64,000 nucleotides of DNA, from positions 7,538,822 through 7,602,821 of the forward strand of contig JAJEKV010000015.1 in assembly GCA_021234155.1 (NCBI GenBank), given 5' to 3'. Origin of the DNA: Isoetes taiwanensis (taxonomy: Eukaryota; Streptophyta; Lycopodiopsida; Isoetales; Isoetaceae). The stretch's first letter is position 1. Every line of letters begins with the position of its first letter. Position numbers and translations under genes: made by a program. The notes below the pieces were generated by a model that worked only from the letters and a program-made list of their open reading frames with translations, was not told where the DNA came from and made no database searches. Shown piece after piece: positions 1 through 10,026 of this stretch.

Positions 1-289
1 TGCATTGGATCTCCATTGCTAATGAAATTATTTGTGTATGATTTGTTATAGTAGACTAGACAAACAAGAAAAGACAATATATATTTCAAGACTAGACAAC
101 ATTACTATATGTAATCTAGGTTTGAAATCCAAGGAAATTCCCTACCCTAGGACATTACGGAATATTTTGGTTTCTAGAATATTACGGAATATTTTGGTTT
201 TGTTAAAACGAAAGATTTTTGTCGAAGTAAAGCTAAGTAGTCGAACAGAACCTAGTTGAATTTGGTCGAACAGATGCTATGCTGGAGAC

Positions 290-930
290 AAGGTCTGGAT
301 GGCCAGTCGGCGCCGACTGCGACTGGCCTGTGCAATTGCATCGTAAAAGGTGAGTTGCTTCTTAAAAGGTAGAGTTACATCTTAAAATGTAACTGAGTCG
401 GCGCCGACTAGCCTGTGGGGCGATTGCATTCTTGAGGGTGAGTTTTGTTTTAAAACAAAATATGCATCTTATGCATCTGAAATGGTCGGCGCCAACTGGC
501 TTAGAATGTAAATGTCTATTCATCAGCAAATGCCTCTGCCTATCATCAGCAAATGCTGCGTAGAATGTCTCTGCTTAGAATCTGCAAAGTCGTCTGCTTA
601 GAATGCCTCTACCTAGGCATGCCACTTATTGGATCAGTGCCTGACTGGCTCAGAATGCCTCTCCATGAGCAAATGCCTCTGCAAATGCTGCTTAGAATGT
701 TTGCTGGTTAGAATTTACTATGATAATTCATTTGCAAGCAGGCCACTTAATGGGTCGGCGCCGACTGGCTAGAATGCTCCTGCTATGCATCAACAAATGC
801 CTCTGCCTGTCCGTCAGCGCATACTGCTTAGAATATCTCGACTTGAGATTCCCTAAGATGATTCATTTGCAGGCAGGCCACTTAGTGAGTCGGTGCCGAC
901 TGGCTGTGTTTCCATACATTCCATTTAACT
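290..930. repeat. Degenerate repeat region with GTCGGCGCCGAC palindromes
   Basis: The 12-bp palindrome GTCGGCGCCGAC, or a one-base variant, occurs at 306-317, 397-408, 485-496, 754-765 and 889-900, usually followed by TGGC or TAGC. Two copies sit in a longer repeated context (726-775 and 859-905, about 133 bp apart) that begins TTCATTTGCA and contains AGGCCACTTA. Between them are irregular repeats of AGAATGCCTCT and AGCAAATGCCTCTGC. No long reading frame is convincing. The region is best read as an old, shuffled minisatellite or transposon-derived repeat. Confidence 0.6.
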
Positions 931-1489
931 CTGGGGTTGCCATCCTACTATGAGGATTCTGTTGAAGTAGAGGTTGAAGAAGTGGGAGAACCTTCAAATT
1001 AGTAAGTGCATTGGCATTATTGCTGCAAAATATCTTTTAATGCGACATGTGAAGGCCGTAGGATCTCAGTTGGCTCCTTACTTGGATGCCATTTTTTAAG
1101 CAAGATTAGTAGTTAAGTGGGTTGCTTTGTTGTTTGTTTCATGTTGAATTGTATTGTTTAAGGCTCTAGAGCATGTTCTTATGCATGCAGCACGTTAAGA
1201 TGATCCACAAAAGATCTAATATATGCAGTTATGTTGAGTGCTAAGGCCAGGTATTTTACGTGTTGCTTCTTTATGTGGATTAACTTGCTAATATTCGCAT
1301 TTTGCCATTGTCAGTTGGAGGATTTAATATTTCAAACACACGAGGCTTTGCTTTGTTACATGATATTCAACATTCAATGACGACAAGAATTGTCCTCGCG
1401 AGCACATGTCAACTATGGAAGGAGCAGAAGATGTTTTGAACAGACCTCATGCATTTGAGATTTCGACAAACAAAGAAACAATGTATTTC
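931..1489. other. Intergenic, no recognisable feature
   Basis: I see no coding frame, tandem repeat or terminal-repeat structure in this AT-rich stretch. It ends where the (GGAA)n tail of the next element begins. Confidence 0.5.
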
Positions 1490-1810
1490 ATAGGAAGGAA
1501 GGAAGGAAGGAAGGTACTTTTATCGTCCACGGAGACCAATCGGTCTATGGGACCCAATACAAAAAAACGCAAAGAAGCGGATTACCGCCTGGATTAAAAA
1601 CCCCTCACCAAGGGTTTTCGAGGGAAAACCGTGGCGAAATCATCACCGCCGACAAACCGTACTAATCATATAAAATGCGTAAACATCCCAATATATACTG
1701 CCATGCACCACCCCGTAGTGCCTAGTCACGGACAGCCGGGGGGGCAAATGTGACCTCGCAGTCCAAGCACCTCCCGGATGTATGACCCCGGGCACGCATC
1801 GACGGTGTGT

Positions 1811-2160
1811 TCATCGGCAAATGCAATGCAAGGGCACGTCCGCCGCATTAAGGGAGCGTGATCCGCCCTGACCGACCAACACCGGGCAACTCGAAAGTGT
1901 GAGACTCATCCTCAATGGCACCCGCTTGACAAAGACCGACAGAGCCTGTCCCGGCGGGGCTCCCCAATCCACCCGCCTGCCTCGGATGCGAAGATGGTGG
2001 GCACCTCGTATGAATGGAGGCAATGAGTCTCCGCTTTTTTAGGGGCAGCGGGAACGCAGTAGTAGAGCTGTGGCCCCGCTAACACGGGGTTGATGTGCTC
2101 CTTGTAATGGGCCATTTTGACCTGCTCTAGAGCAATGGGGTCCCAGAGCTTGCAAGGGAA
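1811..2160 (-). pseudogene. LINE ORF2 C-terminal fragment
   Basis: The minus strand reads M-A-H-Y-K-E-H-I-N-P and then G-P-Q-L-Y-Y, followed by a region with G-G-W-I-G-E-P-R-R-D-R-L-C-R. This matches the pre-zinc-knuckle C-terminus of LINE ORF2, where a tryptophan and R-L-C-R precede Cys/His ligands. It continues in another frame after a shift near 1915. The same module recurs at 14374-14817. Confidence 0.6.
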
Positions 2161-2584
2161 ACAAGCATCTAGGTACTCCCCGCAGTCGCCACGACGGCCA
2201 CGCTACCAAATAGACAGACGACCCGTTCCTCGCACGTTCCATCTGGCGAACCACCGATCTCTTTACCCCTCCAACAGGCCCTAAGCATTTGCTGGGACTC
2301 ATGGCCACAAAGTGTAAGCCCGGGAGCCGAGCATCACCCATAGTAACCACTTTCTCGAAAATAGACGATGTGTCTATCAAGGGTGCCAGGCGGCAAGAAT
2401 CCAGCTTTCAGCAGCGAATCGATAGGGGGTGAAGGTTTCACCCCAAGTGCCCGTGCCAAAATGCCTTCGCACACCTGCCCAAGTCATTCCGGTCGCCAAA
2501 GAGGCGAATCGGGCCCCAAACCTCGACCCGTCTGAAGGGCAGGCTTCGACCGGTGCCCTAACGGATGTGGACCGATGGCCCCAA

Positions 2585-3642
2585 TCATATAGCTCGCCGG
2601 GTGATGTTGTTACGATGGCATAAAAGCGCCTTCGGCCACACACCCCATAGCGGATAGACGCCTCCCGCCAGAAGCGAGGAGGGGAACTCCACCCCTAGGT
2701 ACTTGTAGGTGGGCGTGGCGTCCACGGTACCCCCCGATATGTGAGTCACGGGAGGCATTGGGTGACGTGAAGAGGATATGAGAACCACCCCGGTCTTGGC
2801 GGATTGACGCCGCATGTCCAGAGTAGCGACAAAATGTGTCTAGGGCATCCGTGTGAGACCGCATAGCTTCCGGTGTGGGCCATTAACATCGCCCCGCATA
2901 GATGAGCCGGCGGATGACACGGTGCAAAAGCCGTATGCCATCCCCCATGCTTTCGATAAGCCCGGGGCTCTAATCGATCAATGTAGAGGCCAAAAGTGTT
3001 GGCGAGAGGGGGCAACCCCAGCCGGACCCCGATACTACTTGGTGAATGCTTGGCCCGCCGGCCGCATCCCGCCAAAACAACTCTCATACAACTCAGATAT
3101 GGCATTCTCGCAGACAGCAGCCGGAGCCCAGTTGACGCAGTCTAGCCTACGTTTTTTTCCCTGGGACCGTATCAAAAGCCTTTGCGAAGTCCACAAAGCA
3201 AGCAATACAAGTCCAAATAGATGATTCCTATTGCCTTCAATCAATCGCCCGCAATTGTAAAGATATGGTCAATCGTTGAGTGGCGGGGTCGAAAAGCCCG
3301 CCTGCGGTGAGGGCTTCGCACATCCGGCTGCCTCCCAATGGGTCAAGCACTGCTGCTTTCTCGAGAATGCCGATAACAGTTTGGCAAATACTTAATCGAC
3401 CATGATCGTCCTGGTAATTGGCCTGACAAAGGTGGGTCGCCCGCCTTGTGAATGGGAACAACCCTGCTTGTGGTCCATTGTCGGGGGAAACCCTCCCCGC
3501 AATGCTCGTTGAAATGGTAGTGAGGACCGCACAAGCGGCCCGCCCACTTGAGTAACTTCGGCACCGATACCATCGAGGTCACCGCCTTCCCATTAGCTAG
3601 CCGCTGCAGGCCCTCCTCAACATCCTCGTCCACGAGAACCAA
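2585..3642 (-). pseudogene. LINE reverse transcriptase domain, broken
   Basis: This is the reverse transcriptase part of the minus-strand LINE. The first segment (3642-3343) reads through a helix ending L-L-K-W-A-G-R-L-C-G-P and then S-R-V-V-P-I-H-K-A-G-D-P, typical of the RT N-terminus. The catalytic aspartate of motif A is kept near 3193. Motif B survives only after a one-base shift around 3015. Motif C, expected to read Y-A-D-D-V, is corrupted near 2900-2910: a base change replaces the first Asp and shifts the frame. Downstream segments (2864-2585) still read L-D-T-F-C-R-Y-S-G and A-K-T-G-V-V, typical of the region after motif C. At least four frameshifts rule out activity. Confidence 0.75.
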
Positions 3643-3700
3643 TGGGGGGCCATCCTGTGGGGGTATGGGCGTACGCGTCCCTGGCGGGTCATAGAGCTAG

Positions 3701-5191
3701 GAGATAATGACAAGTTAACAACTGAATTATTCCACAGTTTGCCATGCATTGAATTTTACAGTGCCTTTTTACTTGTACAACAACGATAAGCTCACTCAGT
3801 TGGCCTATATATTGTTCTTGACGTTCCATGTCTAGGGATGCTTAATAGTAAGATGATTGATACCTTGTTTATCACTTGTATATTATTCTATTGTGCCCTT
3901 ACAATTGTGTGCTTTGTCAGTCATATATTTGCAGATTACTTCTCATGCATTAAGGATTAATCTGTTTAACTTGTAAGAATTTGAAATCTTTAAGACAAAA
4001 TATAACATTTTTACTTTGAAACTTTAAATCTGGTAAAACAAATACTCAATTGTTATTTTATAAAATAGAATTTGCTGTAGAAATCTGGCCAAGTGTATGT
4101 GAGAGAATATATTTCAAACTCACAAAACCTTTTGCTGCATACTACATTAGTTGTAGAATGTGTTCATCAAGAAAGTTGTTGCTTTTATCAATGTCGTGAA
4201 AGCATATTTCAATTATATGACAAGAGGAACCAATACATGCACTCTTTTATATTTGCATATTATCCAATTCCTTTGAGCACTGCCTCTAAAATTTATGTGT
4301 TTACATTGTCTCTGGACCCAAGCATGGGCTTTCAATGGCAACATATAGCCATATACTTTTTGTTTTTTTCACTATATTCTCAATCTCATTTATGAGGGCT
4401 CTATTGTGTGACAACACTTTGTTAACTCCATGTCCTACTATGCTTTAGTTTTATTGCTTTGTCCTGAGAAGAATGGAGCTAGTGCAGAATGAAGGGAAAG
4501 GTTACACAATAGGGAAATGATCCAGCGAAAAATGATGGGAGAAGGCTGCACATATTTTACACTCTTTCTTAAAATAGGAATGAGATCACATAAGAAGAAT
4601 CTACAACAATGTTTATTTCAAAACTTGGGTTTGAAAGTTAAAAGTTGTACTCAATATTATTGAAAAACTCCAGCTTGTGGTCATATGTGTGAAAGCTAAC
4701 CTTCAAGAGCAGACTTGTGCAAGCATGTCACACTCTTTTCAAACCAGTATACAATAGCAACTATGGAAGCATACATTTAAATAAGAAAGCTTTGAAGTTG
4801 GGCTTCATTTCTTTGAGATTGAAAATGGCAAGACAAAAGATACCCATTGAAAATATTCATTATAACGGGTCCAAAATAGCAATGACTGACGTAGCCTCAA
4901 AATATGGAGACCAGATCATTGCTTAGTCTTAAAATAAGGTAATACAGTTGTTGTAACAATCTAAATGTGCATCATGGTATGGATGGCAAAACAAATAGCA
5001 TGTAGTAGTACGTAGTAGTAAACCTTCTAACTTTCTAACAAATGTCACAAACTAGCAATTAATTACTAGTGAAAAAAGGAATAATATATTAATGATAGTG
5101 AAAAAAAGACCAAGATGCCCAAGCAAAAAGACCCTAAGAAAAGATTTTCCCTATTAGTCAGGACGATGGTTGAAAACATGTTTCTTTTAAG
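3701..5191. other. AT-rich intergenic or intronic DNA
   Basis: Low-GC sequence with short open frames and no recognised domain. The longest coherent frame (4717-4926, plus strand, 69 codons) reads K-P-V-Y-N-S-N-Y-G-S and later M-A-R-Q-K-I-P-I-E-N, with no family I can name. If the exon-like pieces at 5192 and 5667 belong to a host gene, this stretch could be intron. Confidence 0.4.
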
Positions 5192-5283
5192 AAGGTAGCT
5201 CAACAAAAACGAGCTCCAGCAGTTCATATTGATGATTTGGAATATGAAGCTTACATTAATCATAGTAACTCTGAGGCTCCCAG
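5192..5283 (+). other. Putative coding exon of an unidentified gene
   Basis: A 92-bp open segment has a good plant acceptor (GTTTCTTTTAAG, ending at 5191) and a CAG|GTAGCT donor after 5283. Its frame has natural-looking composition (reads Q-Q-K-R-A-P-A-V-H-I-D-D-L-E-Y-E). Stops flank the frame on both sides, as expected if the ends are intronic. The product is unknown. The case rests on splice-like borders and composition only, and it could be a gene relic. Confidence 0.3.
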
Positions 5284-5666
5284 GTAGCTTTGTACAGAGG
5301 GGCTATTTTTCCTTTAGGTTTTAAACATGTAACTCAGTCTCATGTACTTGCTTTCATGATTCAATAATGAATATATCTGTCGTCCTTCAACATAACAAAA
5401 GGGGAGAAAAAAAAGTTGATTGCGAAAAAGATGGACACATAACTTCATTGCTATCTGAGACAGTGACATCTCTTGCATGCCATGAAGTTAATAATAGCTT
5501 CATATACATTATGGAAAGATTTAAAAACATATCATCTCATATATTGACAAAAAATTTAGAACTACGGGAAAGATAATAAATATTCTTACAATGTTTTCCT
5601 GTCATTCGAGAGATGATGGCTCAGATTCTTCCTGTCTTTATTTTGAAGCTTCTTGATGTCATGCAG

Positions 5667-5890
5667 ATGATATGGGCAATTATCGAGCTGTACTAAAGCC
5701 TGAGGGAAGCCTTGGAGGCCCATCATATGCTTTGGCCAAGTTATTTACCACTTTAAATTCTTGGGACTCCATAACTGAAGAACCCCATGTGCAAGTTGGT
5801 CTACCAATATTATGTAGATACCCCCATTTATCCTCTAGTAAATCTTCAAACGTCTTGCATGCATGGTTGAGAGACCCAATGTATCATCAG
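5667..5890 (+). other. Putative coding exon cut off by an LTR
   Basis: Open from an acceptor-like TCATGCAG (ending at 5666) to CATCAG at 5890. It encodes about 74 residues of ordinary protein composition, including M-G-N-Y-R-A-V-L-K-P-E-G-S-L-G-G and ending near W-L-R-D-P-M-Y-H-Q. The family is not recognised. The next base is followed directly by the TGTGAC terminus of an LTR at 5892. Either the donor site was lost to that insertion, or the LTR end now supplies the GT. It probably belonged to the same gene as 5192-5283. Confidence 0.35.
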
Positions 5891-5891
5891 G

Positions 5892-6528
5892 TGTGACACT
5901 TCCCCAACCTATACGATGATCTCATCATATAAATACGGGAAATTCCCCTCCCATGGCAACTCAATCACCAAGGGAAGGCCCTCCGTCTGATTCGGGCCAC
6001 CTGTGATGGCCAAGTGTCTGGGTGAAGGGCACGGAGGTGTCATTCGTCCTACGCCTTCTATGAGATATCTTATAGCGTACATACATGTTAGCATTAGCAA
6101 TAATACACATAAATAATATGCCACCACGAAGGATGGCCCATCCATCATCAAAACGAACAACAACATAATATTAGTATATCATATAAAATGCATCATAAAT
6201 GAGGGCTCTACCCTGGGCTCTGACTTTAAGGGGGCAACTGATAGTCAGGGTCTCCAGATAACAACAGCTGGTATCATGACGATGGTGTTGGCTGGCTGGC
6301 TAGGGTAGTCCACTCCGTCCCCCCCTCCCCTCCCCCTCCCTCGTGCACACTTTGCAGATAGGCTGAAACATGCTATGGCATGATTGTAGCCTTCCGGATA
6401 CATAACCTCATGGAGCCACGCTATGAGACAACTCTAGGTTGCATCTCCCCAATCCCATGAGGCAAGAACAGGACAAGTCCGTTCCCGGAGCACAATAGTT
6501 CCATGGGTGGCTAGAGGATGGTGAAGCC
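5892..6528 (-). mobile_element. LTR of family 2, left part (split by a nested element)
   Basis: It starts TGTGACACTTCCCC and aligns by eye with the LTR at 56835-58495. Shared landmarks in the same order are TGTGAC...CCCC, CCACGAAGGATGG against CATCACGAAGGATGG, a GTCCACTCC(G/A)TCC block, CGTGCACACTTTGCAG against TGTGCACACTTTGCAG, and GTAGCC..CCGGAT. It breaks at 6528, where a younger element was inserted, and resumes after 12402. Orientation follows the right-hand copy, whose polypurine tract shows minus strand. No internal domain is attached, so this is probably a solo or truncated LTR. Confidence 0.65.
6524..6528. repeat. Target-site duplication AAGCC (left)
   Basis: AAGCC directly precedes the TGTCG terminus and recurs directly after the CGACA terminus at 12398-12402. 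Five bases is the usual duplication length for plant LTR retrotransposons. Confidence 0.9.
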
Positions 6529-7850
6529 TGTCGTCGGCCAAATCAAGGCGAAAATCTGCAAAAAGCAGATTAATAAGATTATAGCTCGGGGAATTATGCT
6601 AGCTTGAAGGAAAAGCTAGGCAAATATGGAAATAGAGCAAAAGTAGTGCAAGAGATGTGCTACATGAAAGAATACCCATGAGGAAACATGGGAAGAAAGA
6701 ACATGGTAGAATTGTCAAGAAGAAACATGGCAACCGGGTTGTCAAGAGAAGAACCCCATAGAAGGAAAGAATACCTATGGTGGAAATATGAAGAAAACGT
6801 GACAAAATAAAGGCCTCAATTAAAGAAGGGGTCAAGTCACGAAGATGGGAAGAAGAAAAGATGTCGAGAAAAAGGGAGAAAAACCCTTGAGAAGAATTAT
6901 GGAAACGGAATTACCATAAAAGAAAAGAGAAAAGTGTCATGGCCCTAGGGGAAAAAACTAGAAAAGAAATCGCAATGGTGACACTGGCGGCTATAAGCAA
7001 TGAAGGTTGAAGAAGATACTGGAGAGTAAAAACTATTGAAAAGCAAGAAGACCCTAAGGAGAAAAGAATGGCAAAGAAAGAATCATGGCGAGGCAACAAA
7101 GGAACCATGGGAAAAAATTGACCATGGAAATCATGGGAAATATGGCGAGCAAGAGCATGTGAATACAAGAAAGGTGCAAAACATTGGAAGAAAAGAATGG
7201 AAGTTTCAAACAAAAGATATAAAATGGTTAAAGACCATTGAAAAATAAGACATTGTAACATAAAATTGTTGGACGAACAAAAAATTCTTGGACGAAGTTT
7301 TCTTGAAAGGGGAAGAACAGAGCATGGACGGGCGCGACCTAAGGGCCGATTGGTCGAAGTTGATCAGGGAAAAGGGGGTTAACTGTTCTAAGAATAGACC
7401 AGGAAAAAGATTTGGAGCAAATCGGGAGGAGCCTTGGCCTCACAGAACCACGGTCTTCAGATTATCGAATGGATTCTTATAGAGACTGCGGGGCTTACTG
7501 AAAGAATACAGAAGGGAAGTTAAGCCCAATAAATCCGCCGGTTCACACAGCATCAGGCCGGAATTGGAGCCAAATAAAATATGGCCATGCAAAGAATACT
7601 CCAGAAGACCACCAGGGTTTGATATTAAAGAAAATAGGCCGGATAGAATGATCTGAAGGCCTTCATGATTAAAGAATCGGCAGCAACAAGTAGTGCAGAG
7701 GGATTTGGAGAGGCCGGAGTTCCAAGCGAAAGAGATATGGCCGATCTTCTATTGCAGAATGCGAAATAGAGAAGGAGAGAGAATAAAAATTAAGAAAAAA
7801 AAACAAAATAAAGCTGTTAAAGAAAAAAGAAGTTTAATTTCTTCAAAACA

Positions 7851-7920
7851 TGATGGGTAGCCGAGTTGGGCAAGACCTATGCCTCCTAATGGATAGGTGC
7901 AGGGTTCAATTCCTTTCCAA
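7851..7920 (+). other. tRNA-like segment with RNA polymerase III A and B boxes (5' LTR)
   Basis: TAGCCGAGTTGG (7858-7869) fits the A-box consensus TRGCNNAGYNGG, and GGTTCAATTCC (7903-7913) fits the B-box consensus GGTTCRANNCC. They are 33 bp apart, as in a real tRNA gene. Between them ACCTAT and ATAGGT can pair as an anticodon-type stem. The acceptor stem does not pair (about TGATGGG against CCAAAAC), so this is not a functional tRNA gene but looks tRNA-derived, like a SINE head. The 3' LTR has the same module at about 11978-12047. Confidence 0.6.
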
Positions 7921-7972
7921 AACCTTTTGCCAAACGAGTGAAGAACCACAAAATCGCATCTTTTTTGCGTGG

Positions 7973-8119
7973 TGACGTGGCACAAGGAATGACGTGGCGT
8001 GACCAGTGGCAAGAAATGATGACGTGGCAGGGTGAATGATGCAGTAGGCACCATGTTGGCGATCTGCCTAGGTGGCATACGAAATCCAAGGGGTGCGATG
8101 ACGTGGCGATGATGTGGCA
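7973..8119 (+). promoter_or_regulatory. Cluster of TGACGTGGC motifs in LTR U3
   Basis: TGACGTGGC occurs at 7973, 7990, 8020 and 8099, with a variant TGATGTGGC at 8110. All lie on the same strand within 150 bp upstream of the TATA box. ACGT cores of this kind are established targets of plant bZIP factors. The 3' LTR keeps the set (12100, 12117, 12147, 12226, variant 12237). Confidence 0.6.
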
Positions 8120-8135
8120 AAGGGGTAGTTTGGAC

Positions 8136-8144
8136 TATAAATAT
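8136..8144 (+). promoter_or_regulatory. LTR TATA box
   Basis: TATAAATAT lies downstream of the ACGT motifs and about 45 bp upstream of AATAAA at 8184-8189, the normal U3-to-R order. The 3' LTR copy is at 12263-12271. Confidence 0.65.
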
Positions 8145-8276
8145 GTGAGCCACGGTTGGGGCTTTTCCAACCAAAGCAAGTGCAATAAAGTTTGATCTTT
8201 TGTTCTAGTTTTCTTGGTGAGTCTCTTTCACAGCGCTACCTTTTCCTCGGGTTGCGAGCGGGGCTCGACATAAAAG

Positions 8277-8289
8277 TGGTGCACTGGCC
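8277..8289 (+). other. Candidate primer-binding site
   Basis: TGGTGCACTGGCC starts six bases after the 5' LTR. A TGG start close to the LTR is expected for pairing with a tRNA 3' CCA end. I could not match it to a specific tRNA, and the six-base spacer is longer than usual. Confidence 0.35.
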
Positions 8290-8564
8290 TGGAAATCAAT
8301 CGTGGTGCTCGTAAAGGAGATTTGTCCAAGAAAGCCGACGACATTAGATAGGAAAGAGGAGCCAAGCCACGGTAAAAAGAAAACCGGGCCAACTCCCTCC
8401 GTCAATGTATGTACGTGCAAGGAACGGAATCCAAGGAAGAGCACGAAAGAATTGATACCAGGCAGCGCCGACAAGGAAAAGAGAATTCATTAAATTAAAT
8501 TGCACCATGAACAAAGTGCAAAAGAGAGATTAGAGCCATTGACAAGTTTCAAGAGAAGGGAATT

Positions 8565-9974
8565 ATGAGTGGACAAATTGATTACTTTGCTCTTCAGCAA
8601 AGAGGCTTGATTATAGATCGAGTCCATCTTCATCAAGTCACAGCAGCAGTAGCAACCCATGGAACTGCAGCATTAATGCATTGTCCTCAGAGATCGACAA
8701 TATCCATGGAAGTTCCAACACCAGAGATGGTCATAAATAAGTTCAAAGAAGACGTACTCAGAGAGTTATCTGCAAAAGTGCTCAAGATGCAACAAACGAT
8801 GTGCATTATGCAGTCAAAAAAATCTGTGCAATGTTGAAGATGTCACCAGTACGGCCATATTGCAAAATATTGCCCAGTAGAATTTGTGTACCAATCACAT
8901 TGTGGGACCTGCAATACCCAAATATTCACAAATTTGGACAATGAGGAGACAATACGATTTTGCGTGGAGTGTCAGCAACTCATTTTTCTTACAAGGCAAG
9001 AATTAGAAGTATTGGATGAAGAGGCTGACTTGTTGACCTGCCGTTACCATAAAGCTACGCATGCAGCCTCAAAATTGCTTGAGGAGAGTTCGATTGGAGA
9101 TTCCGGGCCTGAAAAGAGGGAAGAACAAAAAGCCGCCGATTTTCAACATTTGGAGCCCATAGAATATGTGATTAAGACAGCATTAACGGAGCAACACCCA
9201 GTTGACGAGAAGCTGGTCGACAAGCCAAATCACGTTGATGCGAGCAATAAAATTGATATAGCCGTAAGAGATTGCCAAGAAGAGAAGGACATATGCAAAG
9301 TAGTTGATGAAGAGAGCAGATCAACGCACAAGAGCGAACAAACGGAGATGGAAAAATACGATGAGGACTACCATACGAAATTGATGCATAAGAATTGCGA
9401 AAAACAAGAGGAAGAATGGTTAGACATGGAAAAGAAGCAATTGAAATCAAAAGAAAAGGAAGGAGTTGTTAGTATTGTGTGCAACAAGAAATTAAACAAG
9501 ATGGAGGACCGAGATGAGAAGGTTAGTGAAATAAAAGATGGCAAGCAAAGCGAGAAGGGGGCTTTGCAAAGAAAGGCAAAGGATGACAATTTAGTGAGAG
9601 AGAACAAAGAGCAAGCAAGACACAAGAAAGGAATTGAATCTAGAGCATTATCTCTAGAGGCTTTTAAAGCTCACAAGGATAAAGTGAATGCTTTGAAGCA
9701 AAAAGATTTGGAAGTACTAAAGAACATCAACGAACAAGTGGTGAAGAACTCACGATACCAGAATATCTTGCAACTTGAAATGCCACATGATATCAAAGAG
9801 GAGGAGCGAGAAGACGCAATTATAGCCAACAATAATTTGGAAGGTAAACTAGAAAACATACTGAATGCAATAAAAGATGACTCAGATGCTGAATGGGATG
9901 CATGCCCAAAAGTGAAAATGAGGAATTTGGAAACAAGGCCAACCTCTAGCTCGAAGACATGGGATCCTGGGTAA
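8565..9974 (+). pseudogene. gag-like zinc-knuckle / CxxC / coiled-coil protein with in-frame TGA
   Basis: A single frame of 469 codons plus terminal stop runs from ATG at 8565 to 9974, broken by one TGA at 8835-8837 (codon 91). Around it the frame reads C90-x2-C93-x4-H98-x4-C103, a retroviral-type CCHC zinc knuckle; the TGA sits right after the first cysteine, where an aromatic residue is common. C113-x2-C116 and C133-x2-C136 follow, a zinc-ribbon-like pair. From about residue 150 to 450 the protein is Lys/Glu-rich and heptad-like, suggesting coiled coil. By analogy with Gag it may bind RNA and assemble. Alternatives are a translated part starting at ATG 8886, stop readthrough, or simple inactivation. 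It is the only gene in the element, and no pol follows. Confidence 0.7.
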
Positions 9975-10026
9975 GTTTCAAAAACCTTGAGTTCCTCGGG
10001 ACGAGGAACATTTTCCTCCCCAATAA
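9975..10026 (+). other. Pre-3'-LTR segment
   Basis: Contains CCTCGGGACGAGGAAC followed by a CCTCCCC run just before the 3' LTR. A GGACGAG-type block shortly before the polypurine tract is common in plant Ty3/gypsy elements. Here the expected purine tract is replaced by pyrimidines, so the true tract is uncertain. Confidence 0.35.

Larger units (their letters stand above)
1490..3700 (-). mobile_element. LINE (non-LTR retrotransposon), 5'-truncated and degenerate
   Basis: On the minus strand, frameshifted pieces of a LINE ORF2 appear in the expected order. The reverse transcriptase start (around 3640-3400, with V-V-P-I-H-K-A-G-D) is followed by palm motif A (3164-3199, F-V-D-F-A-K-A-F-D), motif B (about 3030-2975, reading G-V-R-x-G then F-G-L-Y-I-D-R-L-E), and a C-terminal region near 2115-1811. 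The minus-strand 3' end carries a (CCTT)n tail, seen on the plus strand as GGAAGGAAGG at 1495-1514. A related 3' end with the same tail is at 14255-14880. Frameshifts and a damaged motif C show it is inactive. The 5' boundary near 3700 is approximate and I found no target duplication. Confidence 0.8.
6529..8270 (+). repeat. 5' LTR (1742 bp)
   Basis: Begins TGTCG and ends CGACA. Contains purine-rich sequence (6600-7260), a tRNA-like segment (7851-7920), ACGT-core motifs (7973-8119), TATAAATAT (8136-8144) and AATAAA (8184-8189). By position the TATA box puts the U3/R border near 8165-8175. Confidence 0.92.

Noticed and set aside
6911-7261. 116-codon minus-strand frame inside the LTR, repeated at 10409-10759
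   Set aside because: It is the antisense of purine-rich U3 sequence (Phe/Leu/Ser-rich) and is duplicated only because the LTR is.
7851-7920. Functional tRNA gene
   Set aside because: A and B boxes are present but the acceptor stem does not pair and no discriminator or terminator order fits; annotated as tRNA-like instead.
8886-9974. Treating the 362-codon frame as the complete gene from ATG 8886
   Set aside because: The frame is open upstream through the zinc knuckle to ATG 8565 except for one TGA, so 8886 is probably internal. Recorded as an alternative start.
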